Notes under the pieces: model-generated
The model's input: the letters and a program-made list of their open reading frames with translations, nothing else
Database searches by the model: none
What the model was told of the DNA's origin: nothing
Shown here: positions 1-9,948 of the stretch, piece by piece
Layout of the letters: every line of letters begins with the position of its first letter
Position numbering within the stretch: the first letter of the stretch is position 1
Program-made: the position numbers and the translations under genes
Source: Neonectria sp. B-13
Taxonomy: Eukaryota > Ascomycota > Sordariomycetes > Hypocreales > Nectriaceae
Direction: 5' to 3'
Length of the DNA: 64,000 nt
Assembly (NCBI GenBank): GCA_002682825.1
Contig: NOKP01000002.1
Span: forward strand, 3,165,378-3,229,377

Positions 1-76
1 CTCTCTCCGACGTCTTTCCCTCGCGAAACCCGACACGAACAAGCCAAATTCCGCAGTCGCCTTCGTTTTCGTCCGT

Positions 77-238
77 ATGGTTGCCGCCGTCAGGCGCAAG
101 AGCTCAGCATCCTTTCGCGCCACCGTTCAGGAGTTGTTGTCGAACCGCGCCCGCCTTAAGCCATCGATCTACGAATGCCCCATCCCCGCAACCGAAACCG
201 ACCATCGCATCGAAACTTGGAGCTGTCCAGACGCTTGA
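77..238 (+). other. Upstream ORF in the ECM11-like leader
   Basis: An ATG at 77 opens a 53-codon frame that closes with TGA at 236-238, 49 nt before the proposed main start at 288 and in a different frame. It is basic at the start (MVAAVRRKSSASF) and resembles no family I know. It could be a translated upstream ORF that lowers initiation at 288, or simply leader sequence open by chance. Transcript start data would decide whether it is even transcribed. Confidence 0.3.
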
Positions 239-287
239 GTCGATCGCTTTCTCACCAACCGATCCCCAAAACCTATCCACACCCAGG

Positions 288-1649
288 ATGCCGCTGAGCT
301 TCAAGGACAGAGGCGGTCGACTCCAGGCTTTTGCGCGGAACAAGTCCGACTCGAACATTAGCCACACCAACGGGGTTCAGCTTCAGGTGTCCGAGAAGCG
401 CATGGATCAGCCTCTACCGGCCCCGATTCCAACGCAGCAGGTGGAGGATACCCGGGCGCCTACCCCGGTGAACCGATATTCAGCGCCACCACGTGAAAAT
501 GGGTTTCTTCGGCCGTCGCTACGCTCACCACAACTCCCACCCACAAACAATCAACCTCAAGCCAATTCGGATGATCGCCGTGGAGACCTCTTCTCTGGGT
601 CACAACTCGGCGAGAGCTTCATGAACTCGGGTCTAACAACTCCCCAAAATGAGCCGGCGGAGCCGGTCGAGCTTAACCCGGAGTTGACTCGGGATCTTAA
701 GAAGAATATCCCGTCACATCACTTTCCGGATCGTAACCAGCCTTCTCGACCCACCCAGGCTTCCTTTATGTTAGGGAACGATGGCTTTTTGTCCGTGGTT
801 GATAGGCCCACACGACACGATGTTGCCCATATGGAGGACGGTTTCCGAGACAACGCGACTAATGGTCATCGAAACACCAATGGATACTACGAAAGTGAAC
901 AAATTCGCCCTGGCTCGCCGCTAAGGCAGGAATCCAAGCTGCCGATGCGCGAGGTCAGAATCCGAAGGTCTCATGCTGGTGGCCATCCAAGGAGCGCATC
1001 TCCCACTGTTCAGCCCACTGTCCAGCAACCACAATGGACACGATACAAGGAGGATTTGCGCCAGCTCACAGTGCGCGTCGACGAAGATGTGGAGTCGGTT
1101 ACACAGGAAGAAGAACGTACGCCAAAGGCAAGGAAGCCAAAGTCGGTGACCCAGAGAGTCCTTATGGAGAGCTCCATGCCAGCTGTCCCAGTCATGAACA
1201 AGTATCCCAGAGACAAGAAGCGGCGCCATCCGAGCCCTGAGTATGACGACATGGTTCTCACTTCGATGACCTTTACAGAGTTACAGAAGCAGCCATTCGA
1301 CTTTGATCCATCCAAAGAAGAAGAGAAACCTCTCAGCACCAACGCCGATAACCTAATTGCCAGGCTGAATCAATTCCGCCATCTCGGTGAGAGGGAACAA
1401 CAGAGCCTATTCTCGACCATGTCCATCGACGATTGGGAGGCGTCTGGCGAATGGTTTGTGAGCGAGTTTGCCGGATTTGTACAAGACTTGACGGAGGCGA
1501 GGAGAAACAAGCGCCGGGTGGTCCAGGAGTTTGAGTATGAAGCTGCCAGCCGCGAGGAAGCCGTGCGTCTCAAGACCGAGACAATTGACCGAAAGCTGGG
1601 TAAGATGAAGCAGGATGGTCAGCGAGTGGTAGAGGACAGAGCCCTGTAG
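288..1649 (+). CDS. ECM11: ECM11-domain protein (meiotic synaptonemal complex factor homologue)
   Basis: Single exon, 453 residues. The start at 288 (MPLSFKDRGGR) is the first in-frame ATG; the frame is open further upstream but has no ATG there. Residues 1 to about 320 are low-complexity and rich in Pro, Ser, Asn and Gln. The last 130 or so residues match the fungal extracellular-mutant-11 C-terminal domain: the LQKQPFDFDP lead, the SIDDWEASGEWF core, then a basic helix (LTEARRNKRRVVQEFEYE) and a coiled-coil-like tail. In yeast, Ecm11 partners Gmc2 and promotes assembly of the synaptonemal complex central element; a meiotic nuclear role here is inferred from the domain. It converges with the kinase gene ending at 1860. 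The family is sure from the C-terminus; function is less so because the N-terminus is not conserved. Confidence 0.8.
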   Translation: MPLSFKDRGGRLQAFARNKSDSNISHTNGVQLQVSEKRMDQPLPAPIPTQQVEDTRAPTPVNRYSAPPRENGFLRPSLRSPQLPPTNNQPQANSDDRRGDLFSGSQLGESFMNSGLTTPQNEPAEPVELNPELTRDLKKNIPSHHFPDRNQPSRPTQASFMLGNDGFLSVVDRPTRHDVAHMEDGFRDNATNGHRNTNGYYESEQIRPGSPLRQESKLPMREVRIRRSHAGGHPRSASPTVQPTVQQPQWTRYKEDLRQLTVRVDEDVESVTQEEERTPKARKPKSVTQRVLMESSMPAVPVMNKYPRDKKRRHPSPEYDDMVLTSMTFTELQKQPFDFDPSKEEEKPLSTNADNLIARLNQFRHLGEREQQSLFSTMSIDDWEASGEWFVSEFAGFVQDLTEARRNKRRVVQEFEYEAASREEAVRLKTETIDRKLGKMKQDGQRVVEDRAL

Positions 1650-1859
1650 AGCTGATGGGACCATGACTGCATTTGCCGGAGTTGGAGGTTGCTTGCTTGA
1701 TGTCAGGGGCATCCGAGGCGTTTGGCGAGAAGTAAGCGATACCAGGTCACCTGTGGTACCTAGGCATGAGAACCGCTACGATAATTCACGATTTGTTGCA
1801 CGATATGGCTTCTGGGGTTGACATGGTATCTTAATTAGTGGTTTCCCAACATGTGTGCG

Positions 1860-2949
1860 TTAGATTCGTAGAACACGTTTCACTTTCCTGTCGCGGCCGA
1901 CAACCATCCTCAACTGATGTCCTTTTTGGTTGGGGAGGACACCTTTTCGCAGGCCTTCGGTGTAGAGCTCGTAGGCGGGATAGTAGCCGTCGACAAAGCG
2001 AACGACCTGCTGCGAAGTCATGCCGGCCTCGGGATCGCCGCGTTCCTCCCGCAGGTGGTCCTCCTGCTCGAGGCGCCAACCGTAGACGTAGCCGAGATCC
2101 TCCGCATCAACCTGGATGAAGGCATCGAAGAGGTCGGTGAGGCTATCGTACTCGGCCAACTTCTCGTTGATGAAGAGGAGGTGTTCGAGCTTGTGCTTCT
2201 GGAGGGTTCGGTTGGGCTTGTTCAGCCTGGCCTCGACACCCTCGGGGGTCAGGGGCCTGAAGCCGACGCACCAGCCCTCGAGGATGATGGCCTGGATCTT
2301 GGGTTGGCCGGGCTGGTTGACGGGAGTCCACTGGGACTCGGGAGAGCGTTCACCATTGCCGGCGCAAATTGCCTTGTCGTACTTGGGGAGCTTGGCGGGC
2401 TCGCCTTTTAGTAGGGCATTGAAGAAGGCGTTTGCGAGGGGCAAGTCGTGGGTTCCTGGTGGGGTACAGTCAGACAAGGATGCTCTGATGTTTGAGTGAG
2501 ATGGTGGGTGAGAGTGAGTGAGTGAGATGGTGGGTGAGAGTGAGTGAGTGAGATGGTGGGTGAGGGTGGGTGAGAGTGGGTGAGGGTGGGTGAGAATGAG
2601 TGAGAGTGAGAGTGAGGCACTGAGACAATGAGGCTCAAGGCTCAGTGATGGTCATACCGGGTTCCCCGCGATGCTGGATCAAAGCGTTATCGGGGTGGGC
2701 CTCGGCCAAGGCGACCTGGTCCCGGCGGGTCAGGTAGAACTCGTCGATGCTGCAGACCAAGGTCGGGACGTTTTGCTGCTCGAGGGCGACGCTCAGGGCG
2801 CGGACGAGGGTGGTCTTGCCGGCGCCCTGGACGCCGTTGAGGCCAATGACGAAGGGGCGGTCGGGGGCGTGGGCGCGGTGAGCCTCGAGCTGGGCGAGGA
2901 TGAAGGGGATGCAGATGGGTGTCTTGTCATCGACGAAGTGAGGGGGCAT
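1860..2949 (-). CDS. D-glycerate 3-kinase-like P-loop kinase
   Basis: Two exons on the minus strand, 2949-2658 and 2455-1860, give 295 residues. Splicing across intron 2657-2456 (donor GTATGA, acceptor CAG) restores the conserved RGEPGTHDLPLANAFF segment. Walker A is GLNGVQGAGKTTLV near residue 40, and SIDEFYLTRRDQ follows as the substrate-side acidic motif. EGWCVGFRPL and the C-terminal FVDGYYPAYELYTEGL are typical of the yeast YGR205W (Tda10)/plant GLYK family. Plant members phosphorylate D-glycerate to 3-phosphoglycerate at the end of photorespiration; the fungal substrate is less settled, so glycerate is an inference. No targeting signal is evident, so the enzyme is probably cytosolic. 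The single intron contains a minisatellite, listed separately. Confidence 0.88.
2494..2616. repeat. Minisatellite inside the glycerate-kinase intron
   Basis: A GTGAG/GTGGGT-based tandem repeat. Two near-perfect copies of a 26-bp unit begin at 2498 and 2524, followed by a partial copy at 2550 and a shorter-period GGTGGGTGAGA tail. It lies wholly within intron 2456-2657 and occupies about 60 percent of it. On the transcribed (minus) strand it reads as a C/T-rich CACTCACTCACC array, that is, a long polypyrimidine stretch ahead of the acceptor. Confidence 0.9.
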
Positions 2950-4180
2950 TTTGAGGGCAATAGCAATACTAGCACCGCAGTAGAGTCTGCAGTAGAGTCT
3001 GTGGTTGACCTCGTCGGACTGCTACGGGCATTGAAGGGGAAGGGTGGGGGGCGTGCGAGTGGTGAATAGTGCGGGCGTTACGGGCTTCTGGAGGCTGTAG
3101 GTCTAGGTGTTGGAGGTGGTGCCATGTCGAAGGCTCGCGGGCTTGGGCTGCGCACGAACCGAACGACGCACCATGGACACGAGACAGGATTGCGAAGTGC
3201 CAGAGCCAAGTGGACTGGGCCCGATTCGGCTTTGTGGGGGAGATTTGTGGGGTATCGACACTTGTGCCATGTGCCATGGGCCGCGGGAAAAGAGTCGGCA
3301 GCGAGCGACGGATAGCAGATGGAGTGGAGTGTTTGGTGTCAAGTTGTCGAGTTTCTAGGTGTATTTTCCTTTGTCGTTTTGCGGTGGTTTTCCTCAGGGG
3401 GGACGGCAGTGTGTACGGCTTTTCTCTCGAGTCTGCGCCCGCAGGAGAAACCCACTGAAAGCATGGAGGATAAATGGTTTACGCTTCGTCGTGACGGCTT
3501 GCAGCAGCCGTGAATCCCATGATGGATCGACAATGGACGGGAGGCTTACCTAAAAGACCGGGCCAATGTAATGTAGAGCCAGATTCGCACCCGTCCGCGA
3601 CACGGCGGCGCATCAATCTTTCAGCTAGCCCAGACAAGCACCAAACATGTGATGATGTGAACGGCGGCACTGATGTACATGCTGTCAGACTCTCACTCTC
3701 CGCATGACCTCATCTCCATCTTCTCCCCCGTGCTTTTCACTTGAAGGTTCCCCAAAACCCCGACTTTCCCGCCTTGCATGTGAAGTGGCCCGATGCCCAA
3801 CCCAGTCTAGCGTGCAGCCTCTAGCGTACCCCTCGGTACCCGCTCGACCAAGCCGAGGCTCCCTTCACAAGATGGGTCGTCGGTCGGGTTCGTTCAGCCA
3901 AGGTCCAAGGTCCAAGGTCCAAGGTTCAAGGCCCCCAGGTTCCCACCCATTTCCCACGTCTCGCTCGACGGAATTGCCGGTTAAGAGCTGCTTCTGCGCT
4001 CCTTCTATTTGTACAAACCATCCCGCCCCATCTCCTCCTTCTCTCCCATCTTCCCATCCTGTCTTGAGCGTGTCTGTGTGTTTCCCCATTGCATCATCCA
4101 TCCATCCCGCCTCCAACCACAACCACAACCACAACCACACTCCCGAACGCGGCCGCACGTAGGTCGACCACACCTCCGCC
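2950..4180. other. Intergenic region between the divergent kinase and fox2 genes
   Basis: No convincing coding region. It holds a divergent promoter pair: kinase to the left, fox2 to the right. Visible simple repeats are an AAGGTCC run near 3898-3930 and an AACCAC run near 4116-4140 in the fox2 leader. The CCTCGG/CCGAGG pair at 3831-3858 is listed separately. The ORFs seen here lack family features and are treated as chance. Confidence 0.6.
3831..3858. promoter_or_regulatory. Putative FarA/FarB fatty-acid response site pair upstream of fox2
   Basis: CCTCGG at 3831-3836 and CCGAGG at 3853-3858 form an inverted pair separated by 16 bp, about 320 bp upstream of the fox2 start. CCGAGG/CCTCGG is the known core bound by the Zn2Cys6 regulators FarA and FarB in Aspergillus (Ctf1-type in Fusarium) at peroxisomal beta-oxidation genes. 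The placement before a beta-oxidation gene fits oleate induction. Binding is inferred from the motif alone. Confidence 0.6.
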
Positions 4181-7173
4181 ATGACCGATCAGTTGAGATA
4201 CGACGGCCAGGTCGTCGTCGTCACCGGCGCCGGCGGTGGCCTCGGCCGTGCCTATGCCACCTTCTTCGGTTCTCGCGGTGCCAGCGTCGTCGTCAACGAC
4301 CTCGGCGGCTCCTTCAAAGGCGAGGGCAACTCAACAAAGGTTAGACAACCCGGAATTCCGCTTTGCCCTGAAGCCCCAGCTAACCATCCATCGCGCAGGC
4401 CGCTGATGTCGTCGTCAACGAAATCAAAGCCGCCGGCGGCAAGGCCGTCTCAAACTACGACTCGGTAGAGAACGGCGAGCGCATCATCGACACCGCCATC
4501 AAGGCCTTTGGCCGCATCGACGTCCTCATCAACAACGCCGGTATCCTCCGAGACATCAGCTTCAAGAACATCAAGGACGAGGACTGGGACCTGGTCATTG
4601 GCGTCCACGTCAAGGGCTCCTACAAATGCGCCAGGGCCGCTTGGCCTTACTTCCGAAAGCAAAAGTACGGCCGTGTCATCAACACGGCTTCCGCCGCCGG
4701 ACTGTTCGGCAGCTTTGGCCAGACCAACTACTCCGCCGCCAAGCTTGCCCTGGTTGGCTTCACCGAGACGCTGGCCAAGGAGGGCGCCAAGTACAACATT
4801 CTATGCAACGTCGTTGCTCCCATCGGTATGCCTGCCACACTGTCGAGATGATCCGCGCTAACTTTGGTCAGCTGCCAGCAGAATGACCGAGACCGTCATG
4901 CCTCCAGATGTCCTCAAGGCGCTCCAGCCCGAGTGGGTTGTTCCCCTGGTTGCCGTCTTGGTGCACAAGAGCAACACCAACGAGACCGGCAGCATCTTTG
5001 AGGCTGGTGGAGGCCACATGGCCAAGCTCCGGTGGGAGCGATCCAGCGGTCTGCTCCTCAAGGCCGACGACTCTTATACCCCCGGCGCCATCCTCAAGAA
5101 GTGGGACAATGTCGCCGACTTCTCCAACCCTCAGTATCCTACCGGCCCTAATGATTTCCTTACCCTCCTCGAGGACTCGATGAAGATGGGTCCCAGCGAC
5201 CGCGGCGAGACCCTCGACTTTACCGGCCGCGTCGCCTTGGTGACTGGTGGCGGCGCCGGCATTGGTCGAGCATACGCTCTGGCCTTTGCCAAGCATGGTG
5301 CGGCTGTTGTCGTCAACGATCTCGCCAACCCCGATACCGTGGTCGAGGAGATCAAGAAGCTCGGCGGAAAGGCCGTCGGCGTCAAGGCCTCGGCCGAGGA
5401 CGGTGAGGCTGTCGTCAAGGCGGCCATTGATGCATTTGGCCGTGTCGATATCGTCATCAACAACGCCGGCATCCTCAGAGACAAGGCCTTTACCAACATG
5501 GACGATAACCTGTGGGATCCCGTGATGAACGTCCATCTCCGAGGCACTTACAAGGTCACCAAGGCCGCCTGGCCATATTTCCTCAAGCAAAAATACGGCC
5601 GCGTCCTCAACACGACCTCGACCAGCGGTATCTACGGAAACTTTGGCCAAGCCAACTACTCTGCGGCGGTATGTCTAACCCTGCAATTATCAGACTCGAC
5701 TAACAAGATAGAAATGCGGCATTCTCGGGTTCTCTCGTGCGCTAGCGCTCGAGGGCTACAAGTATGGCATCTACGTCAACACCATCGCCCCCAACGCCGG
5801 TACCGCCATGACCGCCACCATCATGCCCGAGGAGATGGTCCAGGCCTTCAAGCCCGACTACATTGCTCCTCTGGTCCTGGCGCTGTGCAGCGACAAGTGC
5901 CCTAACCCTACTGGCGGTCTCTACGAGGTCGGCAGTGCTTGGTGTGGTCAGACCCGATGGCAGCGCACCGGCGGTCACGGCTTCCCGGTCGATACGCCTC
6001 TGCTTCCGGAGGAAGTGGTCAAGAACTGGAGCGACATCGTCACCTTTGACGGCCGAGCAGACAACCCTTCCAAGGCTCAGGACGGCCTGGCCAAGATTAT
6101 GGCCAACATGGATAACCGGAAAACGGCCAAGGTATGTTCGGTGTCTCTGGCAGCGTCATGCAACTAACACGAGTAGGATGAGTCTTCCGGCCCCAGCGAG
6201 TACCTCACCACCATCAACGAGGCCCTCAAGAAGGAGGGCACTCCCACCGAGTTCAAGTACGAAGAGCGCGACGCCATCCTATACAACCTAGGAATCGGTG
6301 CCAAGCGCACCGACCTGAAATACGTCTTGTAAGAGTCCAGCATTTCCCAAAGAAATGAAACAATCATCTAACGAAAACAGTGAGGGTTCCGACGACTTCC
6401 AGGTCATTCCCACCTTTGGTGTCATTCCCCCCTTCAACGCAGAGATGCCTTTTGATTACGACTCCATCGTGCCCAACTTTTCGCCCATGATGCTCCTCCA
6501 CGGCGAGCAGTACCTCGAGATCCGAAAGTTCCCTATCCCTACAAGCGCGCGCCTCGTCTCTCGAGGCCGCCTCCTGGAGGTTGTCGACAAGGGCACTGCT
6601 GCCATTGCCAAGAACTGCATCACCACGGTCAATGCCGATACCGGTGAGGATCTCTTCTACAACGAGATGACCGTCTTCCTCCGCGGATGCGGTGGCTTCG
6701 GCGGTCCCAAGCGAGGCAAGGATCGCGGCGCTGCCACTGCTGCCAACAAGCCCCCAAGCCGTCACCCCGACGTCGTTGTCGAGGAGGCCACTAGCGAGGA
6801 ACAGGCGGCCATCTACCGATTGAGCGGCGATTACAAGTAAGTTATCCATCCCGGCACATTCGAACCAGGCTAACAATCCAGCCCTCTTCACCTTGATCCC
6901 GAATTCGCCAAGCTGGGTGGTTTCAAGGCCCCTATTCTCCACGGCCTCTGCAGCTTCGGCTTTGCCGGCAAGGCCGTCTACGACCGGTTCGGCCCTTTTA
7001 AGAACATCAAGGTCCGCTTCGCCGGCGTGGTGGTTCCCGGCCAGACTCTCATCACCGAGATGTGGCGGGACGGCAACAAGATTACCTTCCAGACCAAGGT
7101 CAAGGAGACGGGCAAGCTCGCCATTGCCGGTGCGGCCGCTGAGCTGGTCAGCGATGGCAAGAGCAAGATTTGA
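4181..7173 (+). CDS. fox2: Peroxisomal multifunctional beta-oxidation protein (Fox2/MFE-2)
   Basis: Seven exons (4181-4339, 4399-4825, 4872-5668, 5712-6131, 6177-6328, 6381-6836, 6882-7173) give 900 residues, the usual family length. Two SDR domains stand in tandem. Domain A starts near residue 8 with [12 protein letters not shown], then NNAG and YSAAK; domain B starts near residue 309 with [16 protein letters not shown] and YSAAK. Both keep the catalytic Tyr and Lys. From about residue 620 comes a hotdog MaoC-like 2-enoyl-CoA hydratase-2 region with HGEQYLEI and [19 protein letters not shown]. The protein should hydrate enoyl-CoA and oxidise the (3R)-hydroxyacyl-CoA. It ends in SKI, a PTS1-like tripeptide, which supports a peroxisomal location. 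All splice joins preserve conserved residues. It converges with the RBR gene. Confidence 0.96.
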
Positions 7174-7358
7174 TTGGAGTTTACGTTGAGCCATGTACAC
7201 TAGCGTCTGTATTGTATTCGATTCCTCGGCGCGTTCAATATCTTGCATGTGGTGTGGAGATTGACCATCTACCGTGCCCGTACGTAACCTGTCAAGACGC
7301 CTGTTCCGTATGCAAATTCCACCGCGAGGTCGTCCATCTGTGCGCCAGTACAAAGTAC

Positions 7359-9275
7359 CTAGATAAAAATAGTTTCCAAAATGACATCGAACAGTTCAGA
7401 GAGAGCGGGTATTCTGCCGCTGAAGAGCACGCGCTCCACGCTGACGTCGCCCCTCTGTGCCGCAACGCCCGTCTCCAAAAAGGCTCGCTCCGTGCCCGAC
7501 AGCTCGCGATTCTCCATGTCCTTCCACTTGCGCTCGGCCTCCTCGCGTGCCGCCTGTAGCACTTGCTCCGTGTCCTCCGATTCCCAGAGGTTGCAGCGCT
7601 CGCATTCGGTGCATGGTGTGGGGTCGCCGTCGGGCCGGAAGTGATCACAGAAGTGTCGGTATCCCTCGTCGCTGAGGTCGGCGCGGCAGACGTAGCACAT
7701 CTTGTAGCCGCACGGGCACGTGAGCTTATTGCAGCCGGCGTTTTTGACAAAAGACGTGTTGCACCGCGGGCAGACGCGCTTGATGGCCATGCTCATGGCT
7801 TGCTCGACTTGAGTGCGCAGGGCGACGAGGGACGATTCGTTGCACACGTGGATGTCGTGCCAGGACTTGGTGCAGGAGAGGCATGAGACGCGCTTGCACT
7901 CGGGATTTTGGCAGGTGAATTTAAGGCCGCGGCGACGACGTCGGTGGCGGGTGAGGGCTTTGGACCATTCCGTGGAGCTGTAGTCGACAAAGGACTGTCT
8001 CGTGCTTAGGAGCAAGCAGGCGATGGACGATATGACCACGACGGGGAAGACGAACGGTATCGTGCCGATGCATAGGACGAGAAATAAGAGGTTGTAGATG
8101 CTGCCAGCGTTGATCCGTAGCCTAGCCTCGTGGGAGGGCGTGTACATGTCGTCGATTTCCGCGTAGTCGCAGAATGGACAACGGACGAGCGGCAGCTTCG
8201 AGGCGAGCAGGCTGTGTTCCGCAAGCCGCCGGTCCAGCTTATGGAGGATTTCGGCGCCCATCTTCTCCTCGGACATGGCACGCCGCATATGGTCGGCCGG
8301 GATGTGGCCGGAGCACCCGTCGCCGTCCACGGACAGACACTTGAGGGTTCCCGTCCCGGAGTCGATGCTGCTGTTCCAGCCCTGGCCGAAAATGGCCTCC
8401 TTGATGGAGTGCTGCACGCATCGGAAGCAGATCATGTGGCCGTCTCGGTTGCAGTGCGTGAACTCTTCAAAGGCCGCTGAGATGAAGCAGCAGACGCACT
8501 CGTGTGTTGCCTCGGCTTCCTCCGCCTCTTCGTTGTTGAGCAGAAACGCCAGCCCCCGATCTTTGGCTTCCCGCTCCTTGAGGTCCCGTTCCTTGAGGGG
8601 CACCACCAGTATGCTGTAGAGTTCACGGTCAAGCTCGGCGCTGCCCGTTGAGCGAATCGTCGGGATAATGGATCCGTGGCCGGTCGATCGCCACGTCACC
8701 AGCGGATGGTGCTCTGCCTCGCCCGTAGCGATGGGCTTTCGTCGGAAGAAAAGGGCGGATATCGTAAATCGCCATGACTTTGACGACAGCGTCACCAGGG
8801 TCCGGCGTGCTTCGAGGTACGAGTGGTTGGATTCCGCGAGCACGGCGTTGATGGTCGATCGCGACAGGCCCTTGAACTCGTGCCACGCCAGCGTCTGGAC
8901 GGCCTTCTTGTACTCCTTGCTGCGGAAGACCTCCGCCTTGGGCACGCCCTGCGATTCCTTGTCGACCCTCCACCGCCCCTTGACCCAGGTGACGCGGTTC
9001 TTCAGCAGCGCGTCGGCGACCAGCGCGAGGCGCGACTCGCCGTCGAAGTTGGCCAGCAGCTCGCGGAAGACCTCGATCTGGATGTCGGGGAAGATGGCCG
9101 CGAGGGCCTCGAGGCTGGCGTTGAGCTCGCGGAGGTCGGGGCGCTCGGGCGGCACGCAAGGCAGCTGCGCCTCTTCGTGGATGTAGTCGGCCTGCAGGAC
9201 GACGCTCTCGGTGCTCGCCTTGGCCTTGAGCGACGGTGCTCTATCGCTGGCGGTGCGCAGCCCAGGAAACACCAT
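7359..9275 (-). CDS. RBR (RING-IBR-RING) E3 ubiquitin ligase with hydrophobic segment, RNF216/TRIAD3-like
   Basis: Single exon, 638 residues. Residues 55-95 resemble a CUE-type ubiquitin-binding helix bundle (LEALAAIFPDIQIEVFRELL). RING1 begins at C260 (CVCCF) and runs to about 370 (CPFCDYAEID). A long hydrophobic stretch, residues 392-423, is probably one or two membrane-buried helices. The IBR follows (CQNPECKRVSCLSC, near 455-470), then RING2 (CPRCNTSFVKNAGCNKLTC, near 502-530). C520 in KLTC aligns with the catalytic Cys that accepts ubiquitin in HHARI and parkin. The spacing is closest to RNF216-type RBRs, and hydrophobic linkers of this kind occur in some fungal members. Membrane anchoring and substrate are inferences. 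Its 5' side opens into the gene-poor island. Confidence 0.9.
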   Translation of the reverse strand: MVFPGLRTASDRAPSLKAKASTESVVLQADYIHEEAQLPCVPPERPDLRELNASLEALAAIFPDIQIEVFRELLANFDGESRLALVADALLKNRVTWVKGRWRVDKESQGVPKAEVFRSKEYKKAVQTLAWHEFKGLSRSTINAVLAESNHSYLEARRTLVTLSSKSWRFTISALFFRRKPIATGEAEHHPLVTWRSTGHGSIIPTIRSTGSAELDRELYSILVVPLKERDLKEREAKDRGLAFLLNNEEAEEAEATHECVCCFISAAFEEFTHCNRDGHMICFRCVQHSIKEAIFGQGWNSSIDSGTGTLKCLSVDGDGCSGHIPADHMRRAMSEEKMGAEILHKLDRRLAEHSLLASKLPLVRCPFCDYAEIDDMYTPSHEARLRINAGSIYNLLFLVLCIGTIPFVFPVVVISSIACLLLSTRQSFVDYSSTEWSKALTRHRRRRRGLKFTCQNPECKRVSCLSCTKSWHDIHVCNESSLVALRTQVEQAMSMAIKRVCPRCNTSFVKNAGCNKLTCPCGYKMCYVCRADLSDEGYRHFCDHFRPDGDPTPCTECERCNLWESEDTEQVLQAAREEAERKWKDMENRELSGTERAFLETGVAAQRGDVSVERVLFSGRIPALSELFDVILETIFI

Positions 9276-9948
9276 GGTAGATGCTCATTCTTGCACGTTG
9301 AGGTGCACGTTGGGGGATGTTGCGAGTGTCAGATTAAGGTTAGGCCCCACGTAGAGGGGTAGCGTGCACCTATCGCCTCCCGAGGCCGCGAGGAAGGTGC
9401 GCGGCTGGCTGGATCGCCAAATCTGGCCGAATTGCCAAATCCGGCCATCGACGTCAATCCGCCGGGCCTCGAGGTTTGTATAAGAGAAAAAAGGGTGTGT
9501 ACTGTTTTAGGTTGAAGTTGGGGTGGGGATGTGATTTTGTGTTTAAGGCGGATCTTTGGATGTCACCATGCCTCACTCAAGGTGCTCTCCCAAAGATGGC
9601 GCGATGACACGCAGGGACACCCAGTTGTTACACGCTGGAAACTGGATGACATGCCCAAATAGCCTTGGCTGGGAGTAATTAAATGAACCCTCTTCAGCTT
9701 GTAATCCAAGGTTTGAACTGAAAACTTCATTTGCTTGGTCGCGGCACATACACATGCGAATCCAAGATGGTTTGCTTGGTGATGTGGTTCCAGGCCTCAA
9801 CGGATGCCATGACATTGTTTGCTAGACCTTGACTGTTTTTCCAGGTCCCGGACAAAAAGACTGGCCGGGGGACGCAACACTGCAAACGCCAGGTGTCCCT
9901 CGTCCAAAAGAAACCAAAGCAGACATCATGAAAAATGTCAAAAAGATG
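9276..9948. other. Upstream region of the RBR gene, left edge of the gene-poor island
   Basis: No gene recognised. Base composition falls and ORFs become short and unlike any family. It contains the 5' side of the RBR gene and the Pol III terminator of the tRNA-like unit that follows. Confidence 0.5.
9940..9944 (-). terminator. Pol III T5 terminator
   Basis: On the minus strand TTTTT lies five bases past the end of the tRNA-like acceptor stem. This is the normal position for RNA polymerase III termination and supports transcription of the unit at 9949-10100. Confidence 0.6.

Noticed and set aside
81..287. Longer ECM11-like N-terminus
   Set aside because: The frame is open back to 81, but the only initiation codon there is TTG; the first ATG is at 288.
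4868..5650. 260-codon minus-strand frame inside fox2
   Set aside because: Antisense shadow of the second SDR domain; no independent features.
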